DNA of 64,000 nucleotides from Geobacter sp. OR-1 (GTDB taxonomy: Bacteria > Desulfobacterota > Desulfuromonadia > Geobacterales > DSM-12255), in assembly GCF_000813145.1 (NCBI RefSeq), contig NZ_BAZF01000003.1, positions 1 to 64,000 of the forward strand, in the 5' to 3' direction. Below, one piece after another: positions 1 through 7,525 of this stretch. Position numbers and translations under genes: made by a program. Each line of letters opens with the position of its first letter. Position 1 is the first letter of the stretch. The notes beneath the pieces are model-generated. The model was not told the DNA's origin and did not search any database. It saw nothing but the letters and a program-made list of their open reading frames with translations.

Positions 1-18
1 GGCAATCTAATCAAAACC

Positions 19-128
19 TGAACCGCAAAGACGCAAAGGGCGCAAAGAAAGGCAAATACCTTTTAAAAGTTAAAGGGTTAACCTTGCGATCTTTGCGCCT
101 TGAGTGAGCGAAGCGAACGGGCGGTTCA
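19..128 (+). repeat. Intergenic repeat, copy 1
   Basis: First of three copies of a ~110-120 bp element in this operon. It begins TGAACCGCAAAGACGC, carries repeated CGCAAAG units, has an AT-rich middle and ends with CTTTGCG and GAGTGAGCGAAGCGAACG followed by GCGGTTCA. TGAACCGC and GCGGTTCA form terminal inverted repeats, and the CGCAAAG / CTTTGCG arms could pair, so the element can fold into one long imperfect hairpin. It ends 19 bases before the first gene, leaving only room for the Shine-Dalgarno region. The family is not identified. Confidence 0.85.
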
Positions 129-147
129 ATGATTAAAAAGGTTTGTC

Positions 148-1086
148 ATGAATAAAGACATAAGTACATCCCCACTGTTTGACGACGCCTACTACGCCGC
201 CGTTACGGCGGCGATCCGTAGCGAAGCAACGAAACTGCTGAGCGAAGGGACCGTCAGCGAAGTGATCGGCTATGTTGCCGGCAGAAGACCGGGCACCGCC
301 ATGCCGGCAGTGATCACCGACCCGGACCGGGCCAATGATCTGATCTTCTCCCCGGGCTGCCGGAACAACCTCTCGCTCTACCTGACCAAGGCGAAGAAAG
401 AGGTGCCAAAGAGCGGCAAGGTGGCGATCGTGGCCAAGGGGTGCGACATGCGCGCCCTGGCCGGCCTGATCGGCGAGAACCAGCTCAAAAGGGAGAACCT
501 CCATATCATCGGTGTGGCCTGCGCCGGGGTGTACAGCGCCAACAGCGACCAGGCAAAACCGCTCTCAGAAGCTTCTATTGCCCGCAAATGCCGGGAGTGC
601 AAAGTACATCTGCCGGAAGGGGCCGACTTCATTGCCGGCGACCTGCCGCAGCTGCCACAGCTGACCCCTATCGAGGCCGCAGAACTGGCCAGGCTGGAGG
701 CAATGACGCCCGAGGAGCGGTGGGCATTCTGGAAAGAGCAGTTCTCCCGGTGCATCAGGTGCCTGGCCTGCCGCCAGGTCTGCCCCTTCTGTTTCTGCGA
801 GCAGTGCCTGTGCGACCGGAACCGGCCCCAGGGGATCGAGTCCACCCCGCGGCCGGCCGGCAATATGGCCTGGCATATCGTCCGCGCCATGCACCTGACC
901 GGCAGGTGCGGCGGCTGCGCCGAATGCGAGCGGGCCTGCCCCATGGATATCCCGCTCAATCTCCTCAACCGGAAGATGGCGCAGGAGATGAAGGAGCTGT
1001 ACGACTTTGAGGCCGGCCTTACCCCCCAGGAGAAGGGGCCGCTTAACGAGTATAAGGAAGACGACGACCAGAGCTTTATTAAATGA
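148..1086 (+). CDS. 4Fe-4S dicluster oxidoreductase subunit, FlxC/FdhB-like
   Basis: A 312-residue cytoplasmic iron-sulfur protein without signal peptide or membrane segment. The N-terminal part resembles the F420-hydrogenase/formate-dehydrogenase beta-like fold, with conserved Cys in a KGCD stretch near residue 100 and further cysteines around 125-155. The C-terminal half has a ferredoxin-type cluster CIRCLACRQVCPFC (about residues 202-215) and a second, CGGCAECERACP (about 250-261), so two [4Fe-4S] centres are expected. It is followed by an AsrA/HydB-like iron-sulfur gene and an AsrB/HydG-like flavin reductase. That order matches the FlxABCD electron-transfer modules that pair with HdrABC, but no hdr gene is visible because the window begins here. 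Start ATG follows AAAAGG. The exact electron donor and acceptor are inferred, not seen. Confidence 0.65.
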   Translation: MNKDISTSPLFDDAYYAAVTAAIRSEATKLLSEGTVSEVIGYVAGRRPGTAMPAVITDPDRANDLIFSPGCRNNLSLYLTKAKKEVPKSGKVAIVAKGCDMRALAGLIGENQLKRENLHIIGVACAGVYSANSDQAKPLSEASIARKCRECKVHLPEGADFIAGDLPQLPQLTPIEAAELARLEAMTPEERWAFWKEQFSRCIRCLACRQVCPFCFCEQCLCDRNRPQGIESTPRPAGNMAWHIVRAMHLTGRCGGCAECERACPMDIPLNLLNRKMAQEMKELYDFEAGLTPQEKGPLNEYKEDDDQSFIK

Positions 1087-1097
1087 TGACAAATTCT

Positions 1098-1206
1098 TGA
1101 ACCGCCCGTTCGCTTCGCTCACTCAAGGCGCAAAGAACGCAAAGTTTAATCGTGTATTGGTGAATAAAGAATTTGCTTTTCTTTGCGTACTTTGCGTCTT
1201 TGCGGT
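1098..1206 (-). repeat. Intergenic repeat, copy 2 (inverted)
   Basis: Second copy of the element seen at 19-128, in reverse orientation. It starts with TGAACCGCCCGTTCGCTTCG just 12 bases after the stop codon of the preceding gene and ends with CTTTGCGTCTTTGCGGT about 25 bases before the next ATG. The inner AT-rich segment differs from copy 1, while the CGCAAAG-rich arms are conserved. Confidence 0.85.
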
Positions 1207-1230
1207 GCAAAGTTATTAAAGGTTTATACT

Positions 1231-2235
1231 ATGCCCAAAACCATAACCGAACAGAATCTGCAGGCGCTCATCGACCTCCTGGTGAAGGAAGGCACCCGTG
1301 TCGTCGGCCCGAAGCGGGCCGATACCATGGTGCTCTACGCCCCGCTCACGAATGGAGCGGAGCTGGACCTGATCGAGCTGCCCCGCCGGTCCGCCAAAGA
1401 GACCTTCTTTCCGCTCTGCGAGGAGATCCTCTCTTATGAGAAGAAGGACGGCAAGACCAGCGTGACCGACATCGACCTGGACAAGCTGCCGGAGACGGTG
1501 CTGATCGGCGCCCGGCCGTGCGACTCTGCGGCGCCGGGCATCCTGGATGCGGTCTTCTCCTGGGACTACAATGATGAGTTTTACCTGGAGAGACGGAAGA
1601 AGACCGTAATCATCGGCCTGGCCTGCACCAGGGGTGACGATGCCTGTTTCTGCACGGCCGTGGGGTATGCCCCGGACACGAAGCAGGGGAGCGACCTGTT
1701 CCTGGCGCCGGTCGAGGGTGGCGGTTTCAGCGTCGAGGCGGTGACGGACAAAGGTACGGCACTGCTCGCCAGGTATGGCGGGTTGTTTCAGGACCAGGCT
1801 GCAGTCAGCCCGCTGCCGGTGGCAACACCGACGATGGCGAAGCTGGATCTCGCCAGGATCAAGGGGTGGCTGGACCACAACTTTGAGAGCGATTTCTGGA
1901 AGGAGATCGCGGTCCGCTGCGTGGGCTGCGGGGCCTGTGCCTTTATCTGCCCGGCCTGCCACTGCTTCGATATCAATGACGAGGGGACAGAAGCCAAGGG
2001 GTGCCGCCGCAAGCACTGGGATGCCTGCGGCTTTGCCAAGTTCACCAACCACGCCTCGGGCCACAACCCGCGGGATGTGCAGCCGCAGCGCTATCGCAAC
2101 CGGATCATGCACAAGTTCAAGTATTACGACGACAAGTTCGGCAAGACGCTCTGCACAGGATGCGGCCGCTGTATCCGCGCCTGCCCGGTAGGGATCGATA
2201 TCGCGGCGCTTATCGAAGAAATCAGTAAGAAATAG
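1231..2235 (+). CDS. 4Fe-4S dicluster oxidoreductase subunit, FlxB/AsrA-like
   Basis: Predicted 334-residue soluble iron-sulfur protein of the anaerobic sulfite reductase subunit A / sulfhydrogenase beta family. It carries two clusters near the C-terminus: CVGCGACAFICPACHC (about residues 229-244) and CTGCGRCIRACPVG (about 308-321). Further cysteines (ARPCD near 95, LACTRGDDACFC near 130) are also typical. I chose ATG 1231, preceded by AAAGG, because the reading frame upstream to 1183 lies inside repeat copy 2. It presumably shuttles electrons between the flavoprotein encoded next and the preceding subunit. FlxABCD-type modules in sulfate reducers and Geobacter relatives oxidise NADH for HdrABC. 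That role here is inference from family and order. Confidence 0.7.
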   Translation: MPKTITEQNLQALIDLLVKEGTRVVGPKRADTMVLYAPLTNGAELDLIELPRRSAKETFFPLCEEILSYEKKDGKTSVTDIDLDKLPETVLIGARPCDSAAPGILDAVFSWDYNDEFYLERRKKTVIIGLACTRGDDACFCTAVGYAPDTKQGSDLFLAPVEGGGFSVEAVTDKGTALLARYGGLFQDQAAVSPLPVATPTMAKLDLARIKGWLDHNFESDFWKEIAVRCVGCGACAFICPACHCFDINDEGTEAKGCRRKHWDACGFAKFTNHASGHNPRDVQPQRYRNRIMHKFKYYDDKFGKTLCTGCGRCIRACPVGIDIAALIEEISKK

Positions 2236-2242
2236 AAAATCC

Positions 2243-2362
2243 TTCACCGCAAAGACGCAAAGGGCGCAAAGAAAGACAAAAAGACTTTTAAAAGTTAAAA
2301 CCGACTTCCGGTTTACTTTGCGTTCTTTGCGTCTTGAGTGAGCGCAGCGAACGGGCGGTTCA
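2243..2362 (+). repeat. Intergenic repeat, copy 3
   Basis: Third copy, same orientation as copy 1. It begins 8 bases after the preceding stop with TCACCGCAAAGACGCAAAGG and ends GAACGGGCGGTTCA. Its end can be read as an N-terminal extension (MSERSERAV) of the next gene, which is why a longer start there should not be trusted. Confidence 0.85.
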
Positions 2363-2396
2363 CGGTTTCAAGTATCTGACTAAAAAGGTTCCTCTT

Positions 2397-3242
2397 ATGT
2401 GCATTCCTGACAAGAACATCTACAAGCCGTATCTGGCCACCATTGAGAACATCATCGACGAGACCCCGGATGTCCGGACCTTCCGCCTGGTGTTCCAGGA
2501 TGAAGCGGTGCGCGACAGTTTCAGTTTCCGTTCGGGGCAGTTTGCCGAGTACTCGGCCTTTGGCTATGGGGAGTCGACCTTCTGCATCGCTTCGTCGCCG
2601 ACCCGCAAGGGGTATATCGAATGCTGCTTCCGGAGTGTGGGGCGGGTGACCGAGGCGCTGCGGCGGCTGGAAATTGGCGATACCCTCGGGGTGCGCGGGC
2701 CGTACGGCAATTCGTTTCCGATCGAGGCGCTCTATGGCCGGAACCTGGTCTTCGTGGCCGGCGGCATTGCACTGCCGCCGCTTCGGACTCTGATCTGGAA
2801 CTGCCTTGACCAGCGGGACAAGTTCGGGGAGATCACCATTGTCTACGGTGCCCGGACGGAAGATGACCTGGTCTACAAGCACGAGCTCAAGGAGTGGCAG
2901 GAAAGAAGCGACGTCAACCTGGTCAAGACCGTGGATCCGGGCGGCAACAGCGACACCTGGGACGGCAGGGTCGGGTTCGTGCCGACGATCCTGGAGGAGG
3001 CGGCGCCCAAGAGCGACAACTGCGTGGCGCTGGTGTGCGGGCCGCCGATCATGATCAAGTTCACCCTGCCGGTGCTGGAGAAGCTGGGGTTCAGCGACGA
3101 GAACATCATCACCACCCTGGAGAACCGGATGAAGTGCGGCCTGGGCAAGTGCGGCCGCTGCAATGTCGGCAATGTCTATGTCTGTAAGGACGGTCCGGTC
3201 TTTACCGCCAAACAGGTCAAGGAGATGCCGCAGGAGTTCTGA
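2397..3242 (+). CDS. FAD/NAD(P)-binding reductase subunit, FlxA/AsrB-like
   Basis: Predicted 281-residue flavin reductase of the sulfhydrogenase gamma / anaerobic sulfite reductase B / dihydroorotate dehydrogenase electron-transfer family. The FAD-binding barrel comes first (RSGQFAEYSAFGYGES near 45-60), then the NAD-binding domain (FVAGGIALPPLRTL near 118-131 and LVCGPPIMIKF near 216). A C-terminal [2Fe-2S] site follows, with cysteines in MKCGLGKCGRCNVG and at YVCKDGP. Start ATG 2397 follows AAAAAGG. An upstream in-frame start at 2334 is within repeat copy 3. In Flx/Asr-type complexes this subunit receives hydride from NAD(P)H and passes electrons to the iron-sulfur subunits encoded just upstream. 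It is the last gene of the operon, ahead of a terminator. Confidence 0.75.
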   Translation: MCIPDKNIYKPYLATIENIIDETPDVRTFRLVFQDEAVRDSFSFRSGQFAEYSAFGYGESTFCIASSPTRKGYIECCFRSVGRVTEALRRLEIGDTLGVRGPYGNSFPIEALYGRNLVFVAGGIALPPLRTLIWNCLDQRDKFGEITIVYGARTEDDLVYKHELKEWQERSDVNLVKTVDPGGNSDTWDGRVGFVPTILEEAAPKSDNCVALVCGPPIMIKFTLPVLEKLGFSDENIITTLENRMKCGLGKCGRCNVGNVYVCKDGPVFTAKQVKEMPQEF

Positions 3243-3276
3243 GGAACTTTCGTTGTTGATAAGCTGTTTTCACCAA

Positions 3277-3306
3277 AAAGCCCGGTTATGCCGGGCTTTA
3301 GTTTTA
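3277..3306 (+). terminator. Intrinsic terminator of the redox operon
   Basis: AAAGCCCGG, a four-to-five base loop, then CCGGGCTTT followed by a T-rich stretch (TAGTTTTA). It lies 35 bases after the stop of the flavin reductase gene. Confidence 0.8.
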
Positions 3307-3372
3307 TGTGGGACAGGGAGCTGAGGGTGTAGGTGCGACCTTCCGTTTTACACTTGCCAAGCGAGATTTCAT

Positions 3373-3402
3373 TTGACATCGACAGAACAGCTGGCATCAT
3401 TA
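3373..3402 (+). promoter_or_regulatory. Candidate sigma-70 promoter for the response regulator
   Basis: A TTGACA hexamer at 3373-3378 and a weak TCATTA at 3397-3402, spacing 18, about 45 bases before the GTG start at 3446. The -10 match is poor, so this is tentative. Confidence 0.35.
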
Positions 3403-3445
3403 AAGCCATGTACCGTTCCGGTTTGTCCGCATCTGGAGGATTTCG

Positions 3446-3847
3446 GTGTCCATAGTCAAGGTGCTGCTAATTGAGGACAACAGCGACGATGAGTTCCTGG
3501 CGTTGCGAACCTTGAAAAAAATGGGATTTTTCGACGTAAAGGTTGCCAGGGATGGCCGTGAAGCAATAAATATGCTTCTGGGGGATGAATCTGCAGGTTT
3601 ACCCCCGCAGATAGATCCGCCATCATTCATGCTGTTGGACCTGCGGCTGCCAAAACTGGACGGGCTGGAGGTGCTCAGAAAGCTTAGATCATCTGGCCGG
3701 ACCAGTGGTGTGCCGGTATATGTATTGACCTCATCGGAAGATCCTCACGACAAAGAGGTCTGCAAAAATCTGGGGGTGATCGCCTTTCTCCCAAAGCCTC
3801 TTACTGTTGACGTTTTTCAAAGTGTACTGCAAAGCTCAGCGGGGTAA
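3446..3847 (+). CDS. Single-domain response regulator (CheY/Rcp1-like)
   Basis: A 133-residue receiver domain with no output domain. The acidic pair follows the LLIEDN start, the phosphoacceptor Asp lies in FMLLDLRLP (about residue 71), the switch Thr/Ser in VLTSSED and the conserved Lys in FLPKPLT. The spacing and the DNSDDEFLALR start resemble the Rcp1 subgroup, which often works with phytochrome-like or multi-domain kinases. The GTG start is preceded by a strong GGAGGA. No kinase is adjacent, so its partner is unknown. Its 3' end overlaps the convergent msrA gene by 12 bases. Confidence 0.85.
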   Translation: MSIVKVLLIEDNSDDEFLALRTLKKMGFFDVKVARDGREAINMLLGDESAGLPPQIDPPSFMLLDLRLPKLDGLEVLRKLRSSGRTSGVPVYVLTSSEDPHDKEVCKNLGVIAFLPKPLTVDVFQSVLQSSAG

Positions 3848-4438
3848 ACCGCCTTTCCAAAGCTCCTTCAGCCGCGCATCCCTCCCACAGTTGGAACGAT
3901 AAAACTTGTAGCGAAGCGGATTTTTCCGGTAGAAGTTCTGATGGTATTCTTCGGCAGGATAGAAGGTAACGCTTGGCCTTATGTCGGTAACAACCTGCCA
4001 TCCCCGCTCTTTTTCGATCCAGTCCTTGGAAGTCTCTGCCTGTTTTTTCTGGGTCTCGTTCTGATAGAAGATCGCCGCACGATACTGCGGGCCGTTGTCA
4101 CAAAACTGCCCTCCATTGTTAAGCGGGTCGATATTCCGCCAGAATTTGTCCAGAAGCTGCTGGTAAGAAACCCGGTCCGGATCGTAGAGAACCTGAACAG
4201 CCTCCATATGCCCGGTCGTTCCGGACGAAACCTGTTCATAGGTCGGATTCGGGGTAAAGCCTCCAGTATAGCCAACGGTTGTTGAAATAACGCCGTCCAT
4301 CACATCAAACGGCGATTGCATGCACCAGAAACAACCGCCGGCAAAGGTTGCGGTTTCACTCTTTTGCGCCGCCAGGGAGTTGCCCGCTGTAGCGCAGAAG
4401 AACGTCAGCGCCACGCATAGGTAGACGAAATATTTCAT
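3836..4438 (-). CDS. msrA: Peptide methionine sulfoxide reductase MsrA
   Basis: About 200 residues. It has an N-terminal hydrophobic signal sequence (MKYFVYLCVALTFFCATAGN), then the MsrA catalytic motif GGCFWCMQ, and later the substrate-binding GHMEAVQVLYDP and EYHQNFY segments. The first Cys of GCFWC is the nucleophile that reduces methionine-S-sulfoxide in proteins. The signal sequence suggests export to the periplasm, where it would repair oxidised envelope proteins. Start ATG 4438 overlaps the upstream stop as ATGA. An in-frame GTG at 4447 is possible. It is last in a nadA / gamma-carbonic-anhydrase / msrA operon. Confidence 0.9.
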   Translation of the reverse strand: MKYFVYLCVALTFFCATAGNSLAAQKSETATFAGGCFWCMQSPFDVMDGVISTTVGYTGGFTPNPTYEQVSSGTTGHMEAVQVLYDPDRVSYQQLLDKFWRNIDPLNNGGQFCDNGPQYRAAIFYQNETQKKQAETSKDWIEKERGWQVVTDIRPSVTFYPAEEYHQNFYRKNPLRYKFYRSNCGRDARLKELWKGGLPR

Positions 4439-4992
4439 GGCAGGCACGCGGGGAGCGCATTCAGCCCGTCTTCTATGAACTGGAGCGCGTACTTGACATA
4501 GTTTCGCGGCGATTTCCCGAGCCAGGCAATTTCGTCTTGCGACAGATCCCGTTTATACTTTGCCGGAGCGCCCACCCAGAGGGTATGCGGCGGTATGACC
4601 GTCCCCTCTGTTACCAGCGCACGAGCGCCCACCAGTGCACCTTCACCGACAACCGCCTTGTCCATGACCATTGCCTGCATGCCAATGAAACAACCGTTTT
4701 CCAGGGTACAGCCGTGCAAGGTAACGCTGTGGCCGACCGTGACATCATCGCCGATCACGAGAGGCGCGCCCGGATCGTCGGCATGTTTTTTGTGCGTGAC
4801 ATGCAGCATCGTCAGATCCTGAATGTTGCTTCTGGCCCCGATTTTGATGAAGTTAACATCGCCCCGGGCAACAACGTTATACCAGATGCTGCTCTGGGGC
4901 CCGATCGTCACATCGCCGATTATTACCGCTGTTTCGGCAATAAAAGCGGAAGCATCTATTGCCGGCGTCATGCCTTGAAACGGTTTGATCAT
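4435..4992 (-). CDS. Gamma-carbonic-anhydrase family hexapeptide protein (YrdA/PaaY-like)
   Basis: A 185-residue left-handed beta-helix protein. Hexapeptide repeats run from about residue 10 to 150 (AVIIGDVTIGPQSSIWYNVV, LVIGDDVTVGHSVTLHGC and others). Candidate zinc-ligand histidines lie in LHVTHKKHADD, GHSV and LHGC, as in Cam/CamH and YrdA proteins. Family members bind metal as trimers. Some hydrate CO2, and many have no measured activity. It lies 14 bases downstream of nadA and shares an ATGA overlap with msrA, so the three are co-transcribed, but their functional link is unclear. Confidence 0.85.
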   Translation of the reverse strand: MIKPFQGMTPAIDASAFIAETAVIIGDVTIGPQSSIWYNVVARGDVNFIKIGARSNIQDLTMLHVTHKKHADDPGAPLVIGDDVTVGHSVTLHGCTLENGCFIGMQAMVMDKAVVGEGALVGARALVTEGTVIPPHTLWVGAPAKYKRDLSQDEIAWLGKSPRNYVKYALQFIEDGLNALPACLP

Positions 4993-5006
4993 GAATTTCT
5001 CCGGTG

Positions 5007-5918
5007 TCAGTCTCTGGGTATTGCCAGCATCCTGTCAAGGGCCTGTTTTGCCGGTATCCTGACCTCTTCAGGCACGCTTACCACAGGCTTCATGGTTAGC
5101 AGGGCATCACGGATATCCTCAAGGGAAGTGAGTTTCATGTTTGGGCAGACAAGGGCAGGGGAGGCGAGAATAAACTCCTTGTCAGGGTTATCCAGCCTCA
5201 GTTTGTAAAGAATGCCGGCTTCGGTGCCGATTATGAATCGCTTGGCACTGCTTTTCCGGCACCATTCGTACATACCCGATGTGGAGCAGGCGTGATCAGC
5301 GAGCGCAACAACCGCTGGATTGCATTCCGGGTGGCAGACAAACAGCGCATCCGGGTACGCGGCCTTCAGCTGCTGTACCGCTTCGGGCCTGAGTCTTTCA
5401 TGGGTAGGACAGTACCCATCCCAGTAATGAAAGGTTTTGTCCGACTTGGCGGCGACAAAGCGGCCCAGATTCCTGTCCGGCACAAAGATGATCTCCTTGT
5501 CGGGGAGCGAGTTTACTACCTTTACAGCATTGGCAGAGGTACAGCAGATGTCGCTTGCCGCCTTGACCACTGCCGAGGAATTGACGTAAGTGACCACCGG
5601 CACTCCGGGGTGCTGCGTCTTCAGGGCAGTCAACGCCTCAGATGTCACCATGTCCGCCATCGGGCATCCCGCATCCAGTCGCGGCAAAAGCACCTTTTTA
5701 CCCGGAGAAAGAATGGCGGCCGATTCGGCCATAAAGTGGACACCGCAGAACACAATGACTTCGGCTTCGGTCTTCGCCGCTTCAATCGACAGCCCCAGGG
5801 AATCACCGGTAAGATCCGCGATTTCCTGGACTTCATCCCGCATGTAATTATGGGCCAGCAGAACGGCATTCCTATCACGAAGCAGCTCTCTGATCTGCTG
5901 CTTAAGCCTCTCTTCCAT
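5007..5918 (-). CDS. nadA: Quinolinate synthase A
   Basis: A 303-residue enzyme that condenses iminoaspartate with dihydroxyacetone phosphate to give quinolinate in de novo NAD synthesis. Visible family features include [16 protein letters not shown] near the N-terminus, [14 protein letters not shown] with the first cluster Cys (about 82), and [23 protein letters not shown] and [11 protein letters not shown] supply the other two cysteines of the oxygen-sensitive [4Fe-4S] centre. I place the start at ATG 5918, behind GAGGGG. The frame stays open upstream to 6461, but that stretch is antisense to the next gene and not family-like. The promoter at 5953-5981 supports this start. nadB and nadC are not adjacent. 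Confidence 0.93.
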   Translation of the reverse strand: MEERLKQQIRELLRDRNAVLLAHNYMRDEVQEIADLTGDSLGLSIEAAKTEAEVIVFCGVHFMAESAAILSPGKKVLLPRLDAGCPMADMVTSEALTALKTQHPGVPVVTYVNSSAVVKAASDICCTSANAVKVVNSLPDKEIIFVPDRNLGRFVAAKSDKTFHYWDGYCPTHERLRPEAVQQLKAAYPDALFVCHPECNPAVVALADHACSTSGMYEWCRKSSAKRFIIGTEAGILYKLRLDNPDKEFILASPALVCPNMKLTSLEDIRDALLTMKPVVSVPEEVRIPAKQALDRMLAIPRD

Positions 5919-5952
5919 AATTCCCCTCAGATCTGATATTTGGCTGCCGATG

Positions 5953-5981
5953 ATAGTAGTAAATGTTTTTTGTGATGTCAA
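5953..5981 (-). promoter_or_regulatory. Promoter of nadA operon
   Basis: On the minus strand, TTGACA (5981-5976), a 17-base spacer and TACTAT (5958-5953). This is an almost ideal sigma-70 promoter about 35 bases ahead of the nadA ATG. Confidence 0.75.
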
Positions 5982-6003
5982 ACTCTTAGCAGGGAAAAGA
6001 CGG

Positions 6004-6032
6004 TTGACATTCCATTGGCTACCGGCGAAAAT
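6004..6032 (+). promoter_or_regulatory. Candidate promoter of the phosphohexomutase gene
   Basis: TTGACA at 6004-6009, a 17-base spacer and a weak GAAAAT at 6027-6032, 45 bases ahead of the GTG start. It is divergent from the nadA promoter, with only ~22 bases between the two -35 hexamers. Confidence 0.45.
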
Positions 6033-6077
6033 CTGGGTCCGGTAAATTACGCTAACAAACTGTTCAAGGAGACTGAT

Positions 6078-7487
6078 GTGCAGATACTCTTCGGGACTGA
6101 CGGCTGGCGCGGGGTAATTGCCCGCGATTTCACTTTTGACAACATCGCCATTGTCGCCCAGGCGACAATGGATTACCTGAAGCGGGAAGGGCTGTCCGAT
6201 AGCGGTCTGGTGATCGGGTACGACCGCCGCTTTCTTTCCAGGGAATTCGCGGAGAGAGTTGCGGAGATAGCGGCAGGCAACCGGATCAAGGTCTGGCTTA
6301 CCGGCAGCTATGCGCCGACGCCGGCGGTTTCCTGGGCGGTGCACGAAAAGAAGGCCGGCGCTGGGGTCATGATTACGGCAAGCCACAACCCGCCTGTATA
6401 TAACGGTTTCAAGGTGAAGGAATCTTTCGGCGGGTCGGCCAGGCCGGCAACAACAAAACAAATCGAAGAGATTGTCGCCAAAAATATCGCCGGTTCACGG
6501 GCAATAGAGCAGACCCCCTTTGCTGATGCCCTTTCAGAGGGCAGAGTCGAGCTTTTCGATGCGGCTACCCCTTACCTCGCCCAACTCGGCGAATATGTCG
6601 ATCTTGCCGCTATCCGCCGCTCATCGATCCCGGTTGTCGTTGACCCGATGTTCGGCGCAGGCTGCGGCTTCATCCCTAAGTTGCTGCCGGAAGCGGCCGA
6701 GATCCATGCCGTGCACAATCCCGGATTCGAAGGTCGTCCTCCAGAGCCTACCGAGGAAAATCTGGATGAACTGGCAGGGCTGGTAAAATCGGGCGGATTC
6801 CGTGTCGGCCTGGCGCTGGATGGCGATGCGGACCGGATCGGGGCCGTAGACGAGACCGGCGCCTTTTTCTCCTCGCATATGATCTTCACGATCCTATTGC
6901 GTCATCTGTACGAACGAAAAGGGGTCCGCGGCGGGGTCGTAAAGACCGTCTCCACAACGCGCATGATCGATTTACTTGCAGCGAAATATGGATTGCCGCT
7001 CCTGGAAACCCCGATCGGATTCAAGCATATTTGCGAGCTGATGCTGGAAAACGACATTCTGATGGGTGGCGAGGAGTCAGGCGGACTCGGGGTCAAGGGG
7101 CATATCCCCGAACGCGACGGCATTCTGATGGGACTGTTGTTGCTCGAAGCAATGGCCATGACCGGCAAGGGACTGCGCCAACTGCTCAACGAGACCATGG
7201 ATGAAATCGGCCACTTTTTTTACCGGCGGATCGATCTCCCTATCGAAGCAGGCGCCAAGGCAAAGCTTATCGCCGGGCTGCAGACCGCTCCTCCCAAGAC
7301 CATTGCGAATAGCCCTGTGGAAACGACGAACTTCCGTGACGGCTTCAAGTTTATTTTCAGCGACGGCTCATGGCTGTTGGTCCGCCCTTCCGGAACAGAG
7401 CCCGTATTAAGACTGTATAGTGAGGCTTCTTCCCCTGACCGAGTTGAAGAGCTGCTCTCTGCAGGCCGCGACCTGGCCGGATTATAG
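6078..7487 (+). CDS. Phosphoglucomutase/phosphomannomutase (alpha-D-phosphohexomutase)
   Basis: A 469-residue phosphohexomutase interconverting sugar 1- and 6-phosphates, probably for glycan precursors. All four signature loops are present: the phosphoserine loop TASHNPP (about residues 99-105), the metal loop DGDADR (about 237-242), the sugar-specificity loop GEESGG (about 335) and the phosphate loop RPSGTEP (about 436). GTG 6078 follows AAGGAGA and gives the family-typical start [12 protein letters not shown]. Longer in-frame starts at 6015 run into the promoter. Substrate preference between glucose and mannose cannot be read from motifs alone. Confidence 0.88.
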   Translation: MQILFGTDGWRGVIARDFTFDNIAIVAQATMDYLKREGLSDSGLVIGYDRRFLSREFAERVAEIAAGNRIKVWLTGSYAPTPAVSWAVHEKKAGAGVMITASHNPPVYNGFKVKESFGGSARPATTKQIEEIVAKNIAGSRAIEQTPFADALSEGRVELFDAATPYLAQLGEYVDLAAIRRSSIPVVVDPMFGAGCGFIPKLLPEAAEIHAVHNPGFEGRPPEPTEENLDELAGLVKSGGFRVGLALDGDADRIGAVDETGAFFSSHMIFTILLRHLYERKGVRGGVVKTVSTTRMIDLLAAKYGLPLLETPIGFKHICELMLENDILMGGEESGGLGVKGHIPERDGILMGLLLLEAMAMTGKGLRQLLNETMDEIGHFFYRRIDLPIEAGAKAKLIAGLQTAPPKTIANSPVETTNFRDGFKFIFSDGSWLLVRPSGTEPVLRLYSEASSPDRVEELLSAGRDLAGL

Positions 7488-7525
7488 CTTTTCTCCTGAC
7501 GAAAGGGTACCAGCAGATATATCGT

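Noticed and set aside
19-2362. CRISPR-like reading of the three repeats
   Set aside because: The copies are spaced by whole genes, one is inverted, and there are no spacers or cas genes.
5919-6461. N-terminal extension of nadA to 6461
   Set aside because: It runs antisense into the phosphohexomutase gene; the start at 5918 has a Shine-Dalgarno and a promoter.
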